From Planctomycetota bacterium (GTDB lineage: Bacteria > Planctomycetota > Planctomycetia > Isosphaerales > Isosphaeraceae), in the NCBI GenBank assembly GCA_028291545.1, contig JAQGHR010000057.1, positions 102,313 through 166,312 of the forward strand: 64,000 nucleotides of DNA. The letters run 5' to 3'. Both the position numbers and the translations under genes were made by a program. Shown here piece by piece: positions 13,091 through 22,823 of this stretch (position 1 is the first letter of the stretch; each line of letters opens with the position of its first letter). The notes below the pieces were generated by a model. It was not told the origin of the DNA. It made no database searches and was given only the letters and a program-made list of their open reading frames with translations.

Positions 13091-14008
13091 TCACGATTCG
13101 TCGACGGGCAGCGATCTGACCCGCGTGCGGCGGCCCCACCAGAATCGGAACGTGACGGCCCAGGATGCGCCGAGGTACCAGAGGGGATAAAGCGTCGACG
13201 CCAGGACCAACGCCCGGGTGAAGCCATCCGGCACGCGGTGCCCCGGCGAGCTGACGCCCGGCAATGACCAGAAGATCCAGGCCAGCAGCAGCGACCAGAA
13301 CGCGGCGCCGATGTTGCTGATCTTGTTGAGGAGACCCGGCCGCGAGGAGGGATACAGGTATCGGCTGGGCACGAAGGTCAGCGCGGAAAGCAGCAGGATG
13401 ATCCCGAGGGCCACGCTCCCGGGCAGGTCCAGCACGTACAGGTAGAACGCAACGATGTTCCAGAGCGACGGAAAGCCGAGGAAATAGCCGTCGTCGGTCT
13501 TGATCGACGTCTGGCAGAAGCCGTACGCACTGGCCAGCAACGGAACGATCAGCCAGACCTCCTGCCCGGGCGGCAGGATCTCGGCTCGCCAGATGAGCAT
13601 CAGCGGCAAGCAGGTGTATGTGAGCCAATCGACCAGGTCATCAAGCCTACGCCCATCAAAGCCGGGCAAGACTTCTTTGACTCGAATTCGGCGGGCGAGC
13701 GTCCCGTCGGTCGCGTCGATCAGGCAGGCGACGAGCATCAAGAGGAACGTGCCGCGAAATGCCGACGCATCGCCTCGGACGAGAAGGACGAGCATCCCGG
13801 CGGCGGCCACGGCGCCGAGTGCCGTGTAGAGATGGACACTCCAGGCGAGAGTGCGGACCAGGAGGCTCCGTCCCGTCCTGGGTGTGCGACGAGTGAGGGC
13901 GCGACTGCGGGCGCCGCGGATGACCCAGCGCGCCACGCGGTTGCGCGCGAGCTTGTCGCCCACGGATCGCCACCGGGTATTTCGGTCCCGCGCCCGATTC
14001 TCAACCAT
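13091..14008 (-). CDS. pcs: CDP-alcohol phosphatidyltransferase, phosphatidylcholine-synthase (Pcs)-like
   Basis: DATDGTLARRIRVKEVLPGFDGRRLDDLVDWLTY matches CDP-OH-PT signature in Pcs style; 'ASAYGFCQTSIKTDDGYFLGFPSLWNIVAFYLY', 'LTFVPSRYLYPS' also Pcs-like; start at MVENRARD (14008). Confidence 0.8.
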   Translation of the reverse strand: MVENRARDRNTRWRSVGDKLARNRVARWVIRGARSRALTRRTPRTGRSLLVRTLAWSVHLYTALGAVAAAGMLVLLVRGDASAFRGTFLLMLVACLIDATDGTLARRIRVKEVLPGFDGRRLDDLVDWLTYTCLPLMLIWRAEILPPGQEVWLIVPLLASAYGFCQTSIKTDDGYFLGFPSLWNIVAFYLYVLDLPGSVALGIILLLSALTFVPSRYLYPSSRPGLLNKISNIGAAFWSLLLAWIFWSLPGVSSPGHRVPDGFTRALVLASTLYPLWYLGASWAVTFRFWWGRRTRVRSLPVDES

Positions 14009-15527
14009 TGTCGCCCCTCCTCGCGGGGGTCGCCCCACCGGCGGCCACGCCTCGCCTGGCCGTATTATAATAAAGGCCGCCAACGGCAAGCAGGGCAATT
14101 GTTCCGAGCGGGGCGAGAAATCGCTGCGGGAACTCAGCGCCGTAGATCTCGGCTCGGGGCCACCCGGTATTGATCACGATCACGAATCCCCATACCACCG
14201 CCAGGACATTGACCGGCAGGCCGAATCGTCCCAGCGAGAACAGGCGTGTGCCGTCGGTATCGGTCGTGTCGGCCCCGGGCCAGCCCTTGAGTCGGTAGAC
14301 GAGCAGGGGAAAACTCACCAGCCAGTATGCCAGATTGATCCACACAACCGAAACCGAGCCGATCGCCTCAACGACGCGAGGATAGTTCAGATTGAGCAGC
14401 AGGACGGCTACGGCAAGGAAGCCCACGGCCACCGCCGGACCGATCGGAGTCCGCGAGGTCCGATCGACAGTCGCCAACGCCCTCGCGCCGGGCAAGAGTC
14501 CGTCGCGCGCCATCGCGAAGACCAATCGCACCGCGCCGGTCTGGACCGCCAGGGTGCAAGACCCGATGGCGATCGCGACGGACGCGAGCAGGATCGTGCC
14601 AATCGCCGGTCCGAGGGCCCTGGTCACGATCGAAGCCAGCCCGCCATCGGGCAGTCCGAGTGTCGGGTCGTTCGGATCGGGCGCGGCCATCATTCCCGAG
14701 AGGATCAGGAGTCCCCCCAGGATCGAGGCCGAGACGATCGCATGAAGGATCGCTCGCGGTGACTTCTTCCGTGGCGAGACGGTCTCTTCGGCAAGCGACC
14801 CGGCCGTCTCGAATCCATAGAGGACGTACGACGCGGTGAGCGCCGCGGCCAGAAATGCGCCGGGGCCAAGGACCTTGCCCGAGGGAGAGATCCCTCGACC
14901 GAAAACGACGCCTGGACCGTGACGGGCCTTCACGAACAGCAGCGCCACCAGAAGGACGGCCCCCAGGATCTCCGCGAGGACCCCGATATTATTGATTCTC
15001 GCCATCAGCGCAACGCCGCGAGCGTTCAGGATCGTCGTCAGCACGATCAGGCCGCTGCCGAGGATCACGGCGTTCTTGGCCGAATCCGCCGGATCGGCCG
15101 CACTCCCGATCAATTGAAACGCCGGGGAAATGATCGGCAAGACCGACTGGAGCGCCATGGCGACCGCCGCAAGGGCCGCGATCGATCCGGCGAGAGATAC
15201 CCATCCCGCCAGCCATCCCAACCAGCCGGAGCCTACCTGCTTGCCCCACTGATAGACGCTGCCGCACAGAGGGAAGTGCGCCGAGAGCTCGGCGAATCCG
15301 AGGGCCACGCAAATCTGCCCGAGCGCCACGACCGGCCAGGTCCAGAAAAAGCCGGGTCCGGCGGCCCGGTAGCCCATCGGGAACATCTGGAACAGGCCCG
15401 TCAGGATCGAAATGTAGGCAAATCCCGCCGCGAACGACGAGAACCCCCCGAGCGACCGGCCGAGGCTCTGCGCATACCCAAACCCGGCCAGGTCGGATTC
15501 GTCGTTCAGTTCGGGGGGGTTGGGCAC
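14001..15527 (-). CDS. APC superfamily permease (amino acid/choline transporter-like)
   Basis: Multi-TM protein; 'GFSSFAAGFAYISILTG', 'ELSAHFPLCGSVYQWGKQVG', 'GFETAGSLAEETVSPRKKSPRAILHA'. Confidence 0.85.
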   Translation of the reverse strand: MPNPPELNDESDLAGFGYAQSLGRSLGGFSSFAAGFAYISILTGLFQMFPMGYRAAGPGFFWTWPVVALGQICVALGFAELSAHFPLCGSVYQWGKQVGSGWLGWLAGWVSLAGSIAALAAVAMALQSVLPIISPAFQLIGSAADPADSAKNAVILGSGLIVLTTILNARGVALMARINNIGVLAEILGAVLLVALLFVKARHGPGVVFGRGISPSGKVLGPGAFLAAALTASYVLYGFETAGSLAEETVSPRKKSPRAILHAIVSASILGGLLILSGMMAAPDPNDPTLGLPDGGLASIVTRALGPAIGTILLASVAIAIGSCTLAVQTGAVRLVFAMARDGLLPGARALATVDRTSRTPIGPAVAVGFLAVAVLLLNLNYPRVVEAIGSVSVVWINLAYWLVSFPLLVYRLKGWPGADTTDTDGTRLFSLGRFGLPVNVLAVVWGFVIVINTGWPRAEIYGAEFPQRFLAPLGTIALLAVGGLYYNTARRGVAAGGATPARRGDNG

Positions 15528-15645
15528 GAGTCGGGCGCCCGCAAAGGTCGGCGGTTGAATGAAGGACAGATCGCAAACGAAGGATGACCGACGACTACTC
15601 GGGGGAGAGGTCGCCGGTCATCGGTACTCGGCCTCTTCGACGGAA

Positions 15646-16446
15646 TCAGACTTTCTTCGTCGCCTTGTAGATGCCCCACTTCATGTCGTTGGCCTCGCAG
15701 AAGCGGACCTTCATGGCCCATCGATCGACGAGGTAGTTGAGGTCCGCCTCGGAGAACGAGCTGAGAAAGTCCTCGCGGTTGGCCGCGAGGTTCACCGGCT
15801 CATTCTTGAGGATCTCGGTGAACTTCGGCGTGGCATCCTCCGCGATCACGTCGGTGAACCCCGCCTCTTCCAGCAGCTTGCCGTAGGCGGCGGGCTCGAC
15901 GAGGTGATAGCCGGTGCTCTTCGCATACGCCTCGAATTCGGGCGTGCCGGGCTGCTGGCCACGCGCATAATCGGTGATGACGAGCTGTCCGCCATCGTTG
16001 AGAAGACTGTAGAGCTTGGCGAAGAGCCGCTTCTTGTCGTGGACGTGCATGAGGGCGTCGCGCGACCAGATGATATCGAACGGTTCGTCGAATTCCGTCT
16101 CCAGGACGTCGGCCAGAAGGAAGGTCACCTGGCCGGAGACTCCGGAATCGGCCGTGGCGTCGAGCGCCAGGTCGGTCATCTCGGGCGAGAGATCCACGCC
16201 TGTGACGATGGCGCCATATTCGCGAGCCAGGTGGAACGCCGCCCCGCCGATGCCCGAGCCGACATCCAGGACCTTGACGCCGGGCTGAAGCTTGTTGCCG
16301 AGGAGATTGCACAAATAGGTCGTCGTCGCGGGACCGCCCGTGCTGATGTAACCGGCGCCGAAAATCTTCTCATACCGGAGGATGCTCGCCCGAGAGTATT
16401 GGCCATTGTTGTCATATTTCGTGTCAGTGCGCCGCAACGTGGTCAT
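15646..16446 (-). CDS. PMT-type phosphoethanolamine N-methyltransferase-like SAM-dependent methyltransferase
   Basis: NNGQYSRASILRYEKIFGAGYISTGG, VLDVGSGIGGAAFHLA, DIIWSRDALMHVHDKKRLFAKLYSLLNDGGQLVITDYARG, C-terminal MKWGIYKATKK; same layout as Plasmodium/plant/nematode PMT. Confidence 0.75.
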   Translation of the reverse strand: MTTLRRTDTKYDNNGQYSRASILRYEKIFGAGYISTGGPATTTYLCNLLGNKLQPGVKVLDVGSGIGGAAFHLAREYGAIVTGVDLSPEMTDLALDATADSGVSGQVTFLLADVLETEFDEPFDIIWSRDALMHVHDKKRLFAKLYSLLNDGGQLVITDYARGQQPGTPEFEAYAKSTGYHLVEPAAYGKLLEEAGFTDVIAEDATPKFTEILKNEPVNLAANREDFLSSFSEADLNYLVDRWAMKVRFCEANDMKWGIYKATKKV

Positions 16447-17043
16447 GTCGAGCCCTTCGGTGTGGTCGGGAAACGCGTGAAATGGTGTGGAAAAAATCGC
16501 GACGAGTCGACGGAGCGGAACGAAGCGAGGGCGAGGAATCGAGAGGAGATCGTCGCCGCCGTATTCGATTCGGCGGGCCGGTTCGGGCGGGGTGGGGCCG
16601 GCTCAGGGCGTCGTCATCGCTGATCTCATGCGACGGCATCGCCGAAGATTATCCCACAAACGCGGAGCCGATTCTAAACACATCGGACCGCGTAAGCCAA
16701 GCCCCTTGTCTCGAATGCGGAGCCGACACCCCGCGTAATTTGACGAGGTGGTCCAGATTTTTATTGAAGATCGCGGTCGGGCACACTATGCTGAAATCCG
16801 CTGAGAATCCTCGTGCTCGAGACAGTTCAGGCAAGGGATTGCGACCTCACGGGTTGAGGTAGGGGCGAATGGCGTCGCCCAGGGAACCCACCTTTCAACC
16901 CGAACTCGCCCCCCGCCTCCACTAGCTTCGATCCGAGATGTCCCCAGGCCGCGCGATGGATCGGTCCTCGACTCATCTCGGATGATGGGTCTCGTTGGAA
17001 CTGCTCCCGACCTCGCGCGGCACGGCACCCGAGCCCACAGGAG

Positions 17044-20000
17044 ATGAGCCCGATGACCGTGCGCTGGAAACCTTTGATTGTCCTCTCCGGATTGTTCCTG
17101 ATCAGCGCCGTGATGGGCCTTCTCGCCATCACGTATGCGTGGCCGGGCCGCTCGGAGGACGTCCTGCCGCAGGCCCAGAAAGACGCCAAGGCGAAAAAGT
17201 ATGACAACGCCTTGATCCACTATCGCCGCGCCCTTCAACTCGATCAGAAGAACGTCTCGATCCATGAAGAGCTGGCCGAGATGATCGCCCGCTGGATGGT
17301 CGATGCGCCCAAGAAACGGGCGGAATTGCGGCCCATGCGGATCCGCGCCCTGACGGACGCCGCCAAGTACGGCAAGGGCCGGCCCGGTCCCAGGCGGCAA
17401 CTCCTGGCAGACGCACTGGCCCGCGATGATGCGAGCGACGCACTCGAATGGGCCAACGAGTTGATCTCCATCGAGCCCAAGGACCCGGCTGCGAACTACG
17501 TCAAGGCGCTCGAGAGCCTCGACCACCAGCCCCCCGACCTCGCCACCGCCAAGGCACATCTGGCGGTACTGACCGCGGCCGCGCCGACCGGTGTCCGCAC
17601 CCTCTGGGTCAGGGCCCGTCTGGCCCGAGAGACCGGGGACTCCGCCGCCCTGAGCGAGGTCTTCCAGATCGCCCGTACCACCTCGCCCGACGCGGCGCTC
17701 TCCGCGTCCGAGCGCCTGACCCGGCTCCGCCTCCACATGATGGAGATCGCTGGGGATGAAGATCCGAAGACGCTGGTCGCCCGGGTCTCGGCATTCGGCG
17801 AAGCGGCGCGGACCCTTGCGTCCGAACCCGAGCCGTCCTCGTCGCGCACCCGCCTCCTCGGTTCCACGGTGAAGGACGTTCAGAGGCACTTGAAGGGCCT
17901 CGCCGCCAGGACCCCCGCGTCCAAGAATGACCTCGCCAGTCTGGGTGATTCGCTGGAGACGGTCGCCGAGGCGATCTATACTCGCGCGATCGAGAACTCG
18001 GGCGCGTCCAACCTCAACGTCCATCTCGATTTCGCGGAACACCTCGTCTTCCGCGACCAGGCCGAGCGGGCGCTGACCGTGGCCTCGCGGGCCTTGAAGC
18101 TGCCGATCGCCAGCCTTCCGGCGTGGGAGATGGTCGCCGCGAGCCTGAGAGAGAGCGCGGTCAAGGCCGCCCTTTCCCGGACCGACGACCCCTCGCGATT
18201 CGAGAAGGCGGCGCCTTTTATCAAGGATCTCTCCGCCAGCGCGAACCCCCGGCTCGCCGGAATGGGCCATTTCTTCAAAGGCTTGATCGCGCTGGACAAG
18301 TCCGGCCTGACGAGCCCCGCCGCGCAAGATCCGGGCGACTCGAAGACGGTCACCATCGATCCGAAGGCCCGCGATGAGGCCGTCAGCGAGCTCAAGCTGG
18401 CGGCCGCGGCCTTACCCGACGCATCGACCGCGCAGGCGCTCTATGGCGTGACCATGATCCTCACCGGCGAACAGGGCATGGGCAGGCAATACCTCCAGCG
18501 TGCCTACCATCTCGGAGGGCAGGACCGCCTTGAGCCCCGATATCAGGTCTGGGCCGCCTGGTCGATGCTTCAGGCGGGCTATCCGGAAGACGCCGAACCG
18601 ATTATCGCGAAACTGCTCGCCGATGTCGCCCGAGGGGAATTGCCCGTGGAGCTGGGGCCGACGCTCCACCTTCTGAAAGGGGAGGCCCATCAGGCCCGGG
18701 GCACCCCCGAGCAACTTCGGCTCGCTCGCGTGGAATTCCAGAAGGGCGTACCCGACGGCCAGCCCATGCCCGCCAATCTGCAGCTTCGCCTCGCCCAGAT
18801 CGACCTTCAGCTCGGCGAGAGCCAGCAAGGCATGAGTCGTCTCGCGAAGCTGAAGGGCGACGCCAAGATCGGCCCGTCCGCCGAACGGTTGATCGTCCTG
18901 AGCCTCAAGGAGTCCGGCAAGCTCGCCGAGGCGACCAAGGCCCTTGCCAGTGCCAGGACACGCTACCCGGACAGCGACGAGTTGGCCGAACTGGATTCCG
19001 TCCTCCACGCGTCGGCCAACGACAATGCCGGCGCGGATCGCGTCCTGGCCGAGTATCTGGAGAAACATCCGGGACGCGTGGCCCTCTCCATGCTGCGGGC
19101 CAAGTTCCTGGCCACGACCCTGAAAAAACCGGCCGACGCCCGCGCCATTCTCGTCGGTCTCTCCAGGACCGCCGAGACGTCCGCTCCGCTCGCCGAACTC
19201 GCGATCCTGGACATCACCGGCCGTGATTTCGACGCGGCCGCGAAGACCATCGCCCAGATTCGTGCTCGCTGGAAGGAAGCGTCTACCGCCGATCTCCTGG
19301 ACGCCCAGCTTGCCCTGGCCAGGGAGAACCCGCGAGCCGCCGCGTCGCACCTCGAAGCGGCCCTCAAGAAAGATCCCAATAACAAGGTCGCCCAGTTGTG
19401 GAAGGCCATCCTGGACGAGCGTTCGGGAGGCCACGCCAAGGCTTCACAGGCCCTCGAATCAATCCTCAAGGACCAGCCGGTCAAGGAGATCGAGGACGGC
19501 CTCTCGTTGACGACGGCCGCCAAGTGGGCGCTGGCCGACATGGCCCTCCAGAACCAGGATCTCGAAACCGCCATCCGCAGGTTCGAATCGCTCCTCCAGG
19601 GCGGACAGTCCAAGGATCTGGACCGCTCCGTGAGGTGGAAGCTGGTCGCGGCTCGCGCGGGTCGTGGCGAGCTGGAACAAGCGAAAGCCGACGTCGCGGC
19701 GCTCCTCGCCTCGCCGACCACAACCCCCGACGAGCGCGTTCAAGCCGCGGACTTCTACCGCCGTCATGGCGATGACGCGTCCTGCATGGCACAGCTTGAC
19801 TCGGTCCTGAAGGCCGATCCATCTCACACCGGGGCGATCGCCTACAAGGCGCTCTCGCTCGCCTCGAAGGATCGGCCCGACGATGCGGTCAAGGTGCTCC
19901 GATCGGCGATCGCGGGCAAGAAGTCGCAGCCCTCGAACATTTACCTGATGCTTGCCGCAGCCGAGAACCTCCGACTGCCCAAGGAACAGGCCACGGCCCG

Positions 20001-21657
20001 GGCCTTGGCCGCGCTGGATGAGGGGCTGGCCAGTTTCCCTTCGGCGATCGAGCTGATCCAGGCGAAGTTTCAGGTGATGAAGCTCAAAGGCGACGCGAAC
20101 GCGATCGCTTTCGTCGAGAAAGTGGCGAAGGCCGATCCCTCGCCGGCGATGAAACGCGTTCTGGCCGAGGCCTACCGTGAGAATCAGTCGTTCGCGAGCG
20201 CGGAGGCCGTCGTCCGGGATCTGTTGAAGGAGACCCCCAAGGACGCTCGGCTCGCCGCATCTCTCGTGGGCCTGATCGCCATGCAGTCCAAGGCGGCGAT
20301 CGATCGGGGTGATAAGGCTTCGGCCAGGTCACTCGACATCAAGACGACCGAGCTGATCCGGCATTTCCGGGCCGAGTTTCCCGACGACGTCACTTTCCCG
20401 CAGGCCGAATGCGAGCTGGCCGCCCGCAATGGCGACATGGCCAAGGCCAAGCGGATCTCCGGCGAGATCACGACGATGGATGCGTCCTCGCCAATCGGTC
20501 CCTTGCTCCGCGCCCAGCTTTACGCGACCGAGAACAAGACCGAAGAGGTTGTTCGGGCCTACGACGAGGCGCTCAAGAGGAGCCCACGTCGTACGGATAT
20601 CCGCCTGGCTTTCGCGCAGGCGAATCTGGCCCTGGGTAAGACCGACGAGACCCTGAAACAAGCGAAGCTCGTGCTCGATTCCGACAGCGATCAGCCCACG
20701 GCCCTGCTGCTGCGAGCCCAGGCACTCGTTCTTCAGCCAGGGACGCCCGAGGAACGAGCGGCACGACGCACGGAGGCGGCTGGCGCACTCCGGGAAGCGA
20801 TCAGGGCCAACCCGAAGTTCCTGGATGCATACCACGTCCTGGCCGAGATCCGGCTGATGGACGACGATCGCGCCAAGGCACTGATTACGCTGCGGGAGGG
20901 ACTCAGGGTCAATCCGAACGATGACTCGGGGCTTTCGGCGCTGATTCAGCACCTCAGCGAGCCTCGCGGCCGGGACCAGCCGGCGCCTCCGGCCGATTTG
21001 CAAGAGGCGATGCAATTCGCCCAGTCATTCGAGGCCAAGGACGAGCGCGGAGTCTTCGCGTTAGCCTCCGCCGTGGGCTTCCAGCGTGCCGGGCATGTCG
21101 ATCTGGCCCTGCCATGGGCCGAGAAGGCGGCGAAGAAGATTGATCGGCCGATCGTCCACCTGACCTACGGCGACATCCTGCTCGCCAAGGCCGAGAGCAC
21201 ATCCGTACCCGCCGAAGCCAAAGAGAACTTCCTCAAGGCCGTCGCTCAGTACGAAGCCGTCCTCAAGAGCCAGCCGGACCAAATCGAGGCGGTCAACAAC
21301 AAGGCGTGGATTCTGCATCGCTACCTGAATCGAAACCCCGAGGCCTTGGAGCTGGCGGAAGGGTTCGCGAAGGGTGCCGATCTCACCCGGCTGCCGGCGG
21401 AATTCCTCGACACTCTCGGCTCGATTCAGGAGGGAATGGGCCAGGCCAAGAAGGCCGAGGACACCTACACGAAGGGCCTCCGCAACTCGCCCAACCATCC
21501 GATGCTCAACTATCACCTAGGCAAGCTGCTGAGCAAGGATCGAAGCCGCGCGAGCAAGGCGGCGGATTGCCTGGAGAAAGCCAAAGCGGCTAAGTCCAAG
21601 CTCAGTCCGGCCATCGTGCGAGAACTGGATGCGACCCTGGAGTCAATCGGGCGATAG
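17044..21657 (+). CDS. Very large TPR-repeat protein with N-terminal TM segment (start may be 17053)
   Basis: 1537-aa ORF; N-terminal 'PLIVLSGLFLISAVMGLLAITYAW' then multiple TPR-like repeats (NALIHYRRALQLDQKN, AIRRFESLLQGG, AYDEALKRSPRRTDIRLAFAQANLALGK). Confidence 0.88.
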   Translation: MSPMTVRWKPLIVLSGLFLISAVMGLLAITYAWPGRSEDVLPQAQKDAKAKKYDNALIHYRRALQLDQKNVSIHEELAEMIARWMVDAPKKRAELRPMRIRALTDAAKYGKGRPGPRRQLLADALARDDASDALEWANELISIEPKDPAANYVKALESLDHQPPDLATAKAHLAVLTAAAPTGVRTLWVRARLARETGDSAALSEVFQIARTTSPDAALSASERLTRLRLHMMEIAGDEDPKTLVARVSAFGEAARTLASEPEPSSSRTRLLGSTVKDVQRHLKGLAARTPASKNDLASLGDSLETVAEAIYTRAIENSGASNLNVHLDFAEHLVFRDQAERALTVASRALKLPIASLPAWEMVAASLRESAVKAALSRTDDPSRFEKAAPFIKDLSASANPRLAGMGHFFKGLIALDKSGLTSPAAQDPGDSKTVTIDPKARDEAVSELKLAAAALPDASTAQALYGVTMILTGEQGMGRQYLQRAYHLGGQDRLEPRYQVWAAWSMLQAGYPEDAEPIIAKLLADVARGELPVELGPTLHLLKGEAHQARGTPEQLRLARVEFQKGVPDGQPMPANLQLRLAQIDLQLGESQQGMSRLAKLKGDAKIGPSAERLIVLSLKESGKLAEATKALASARTRYPDSDELAELDSVLHASANDNAGADRVLAEYLEKHPGRVALSMLRAKFLATTLKKPADARAILVGLSRTAETSAPLAELAILDITGRDFDAAAKTIAQIRARWKEASTADLLDAQLALARENPRAAASHLEAALKKDPNNKVAQLWKAILDERSGGHAKASQALESILKDQPVKEIEDGLSLTTAAKWALADMALQNQDLETAIRRFESLLQGGQSKDLDRSVRWKLVAARAGRGELEQAKADVAALLASPTTTPDERVQAADFYRRHGDDASCMAQLDSVLKADPSHTGAIAYKALSLASKDRPDDAVKVLRSAIAGKKSQPSNIYLMLAAAENLRLPKEQATARALAALDEGLASFPSAIELIQAKFQVMKLKGDANAIAFVEKVAKADPSPAMKRVLAEAYRENQSFASAEAVVRDLLKETPKDARLAASLVGLIAMQSKAAIDRGDKASARSLDIKTTELIRHFRAEFPDDVTFPQAECELAARNGDMAKAKRISGEITTMDASSPIGPLLRAQLYATENKTEEVVRAYDEALKRSPRRTDIRLAFAQANLALGKTDETLKQAKLVLDSDSDQPTALLLRAQALVLQPGTPEERAARRTEAAGALREAIRANPKFLDAYHVLAEIRLMDDDRAKALITLREGLRVNPNDDSGLSALIQHLSEPRGRDQPAPPADLQEAMQFAQSFEAKDERGVFALASAVGFQRAGHVDLALPWAEKAAKKIDRPIVHLTYGDILLAKAESTSVPAEAKENFLKAVAQYEAVLKSQPDQIEAVNNKAWILHRYLNRNPEALELAEGFAKGADLTRLPAEFLDTLGSIQEGMGQAKKAEDTYTKGLRNSPNHPMLNYHLGKLLSKDRSRASKAADCLEKAKAAKSKLSPAIVRELDATLESIGR

Positions 21658-21688
21658 CTCCGTGTTGCTTTAGGTGGTGATGCAAGCC

Positions 21689-21737
21689 GAGCGGCGGGGT
21701 TGAGGTGCCACATCTCGACCCCGCCGCTCTTTTTTTG
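21689..21737 (+). terminator. Rho-independent terminator
   Basis: gagcggcggggt ... accccgccgctc 12-bp stem followed by ttttttt. Confidence 0.9.
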
Positions 21738-21812
21738 TTGGATTCTTTCGGCCGCGCGATCTGCTATAACAGGTCGAGCGAGCGACCCTCCCGATCAAGA
21801 GAGCGTGCCATC

Positions 21813-22823
21813 ATGACTCGTCCTCCACGGTCGCGATCTGGTTTTACCATGATCGAGCTGCTGGTCGTGATCGCCTTCATCGGCGTCCTTGTCGCGCTCT
21901 TGCTCCCCGCCGTCCAGGCGGCCCGAGAGGCGGCCAGGCGAGCCCAATGCACGAACAACCTGAGGCAACTCGGCCTCGGTCTGCACAACTATCTAGCGGC
22001 GAAAAATTCCTTCCCGGTCGGCTTCCTGGTCGCCTCGGGCCCGGTCCCCGCCGAGACGTCACCCCTGCAGTATCGCTGGTCCGTCCTTGCCCAGATGACG
22101 CCCTACCTGGAGCAAGTGAATCTCTTCGATGCCATCAATTTTTCGTTTCCGCTCGCACACAAGCCGGTTGGTGGCGGTTCCGCCTTCTGGCCGTTCTACG
22201 CCGAGAACGCCACCGCCATGGCCACGCGAGTCAGTCTCTTCCTCTGCCCGAGCGATGGCGCCCACGCTCCCTCGGATGATTCCGGACCGACGAATTACGC
22301 CTTCTGCTCGGGGGATGGATCGCGAGGCGGAGACGCGGCCGGCGCCTCGGGAACGTTCACGATGGAATCCCATGCTGCCAACGAGATCCTTGACGGATTG
22401 AGTACGACAGTCGCGGCCTCCGAGGGCCCGCTGGGAATCGCCGGACCCTACTCGCAGACGTCGCCTACCCCGTGGCCCTCCCCCTGGACCCGAGCCTTCG
22501 CCCGCGTGTCGTCCGGTCCCTTGACCGATTCCGCGTGTGCGTCCGCCGGCAGTGGATGGCTCATGAACAAGGGAGCGGCCTGGTGGGACGGGAATTATTT
22601 GAACACGCTTTACAACCATTACCTGCCTCCCAACGCGAAACGCCCGGATTGCTCCGCCTACCATAACCCCGGCTGGAAGGCCGCCCGCAGCTATCACTCC
22701 GCCGGAGTCAACGTGGTCTTTTGCGACGGTCATGTCTCCTTCGTGAAGGACGGGATCTCTCCGGCGTCCTGGCGAGCCATCAGCACCCGCGCCGGTGGCG
22801 AGATCCCCGAGATGGGGCCATAG
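21813..22823 (+). CDS. DUF1559 family prepilin-like protein
   Basis: [54 protein letters not shown]-terminal '[17 protein letters not shown]'; start [11 protein letters not shown]. Confidence 0.94.
   Translation: MTRPPRSRSGFTMIELLVVIAFIGVLVALLLPAVQAAREAARRAQCTNNLRQLGLGLHNYLAAKNSFPVGFLVASGPVPAETSPLQYRWSVLAQMTPYLEQVNLFDAINFSFPLAHKPVGGGSAFWPFYAENATAMATRVSLFLCPSDGAHAPSDDSGPTNYAFCSGDGSRGGDAAGASGTFTMESHAANEILDGLSTTVAASEGPLGIAGPYSQTSPTPWPSPWTRAFARVSSGPLTDSACASAGSGWLMNKGAAWWDGNYLNTLYNHYLPPNAKRPDCSAYHNPGWKAARSYHSAGVNVVFCDGHVSFVKDGISPASWRAISTRAGGEIPEMGP

Noticed and set aside
16786-18327. 513-aa minus-strand ORF
   Set aside because: Antisense to the TPR gene and its upstream region; no recognisable domain
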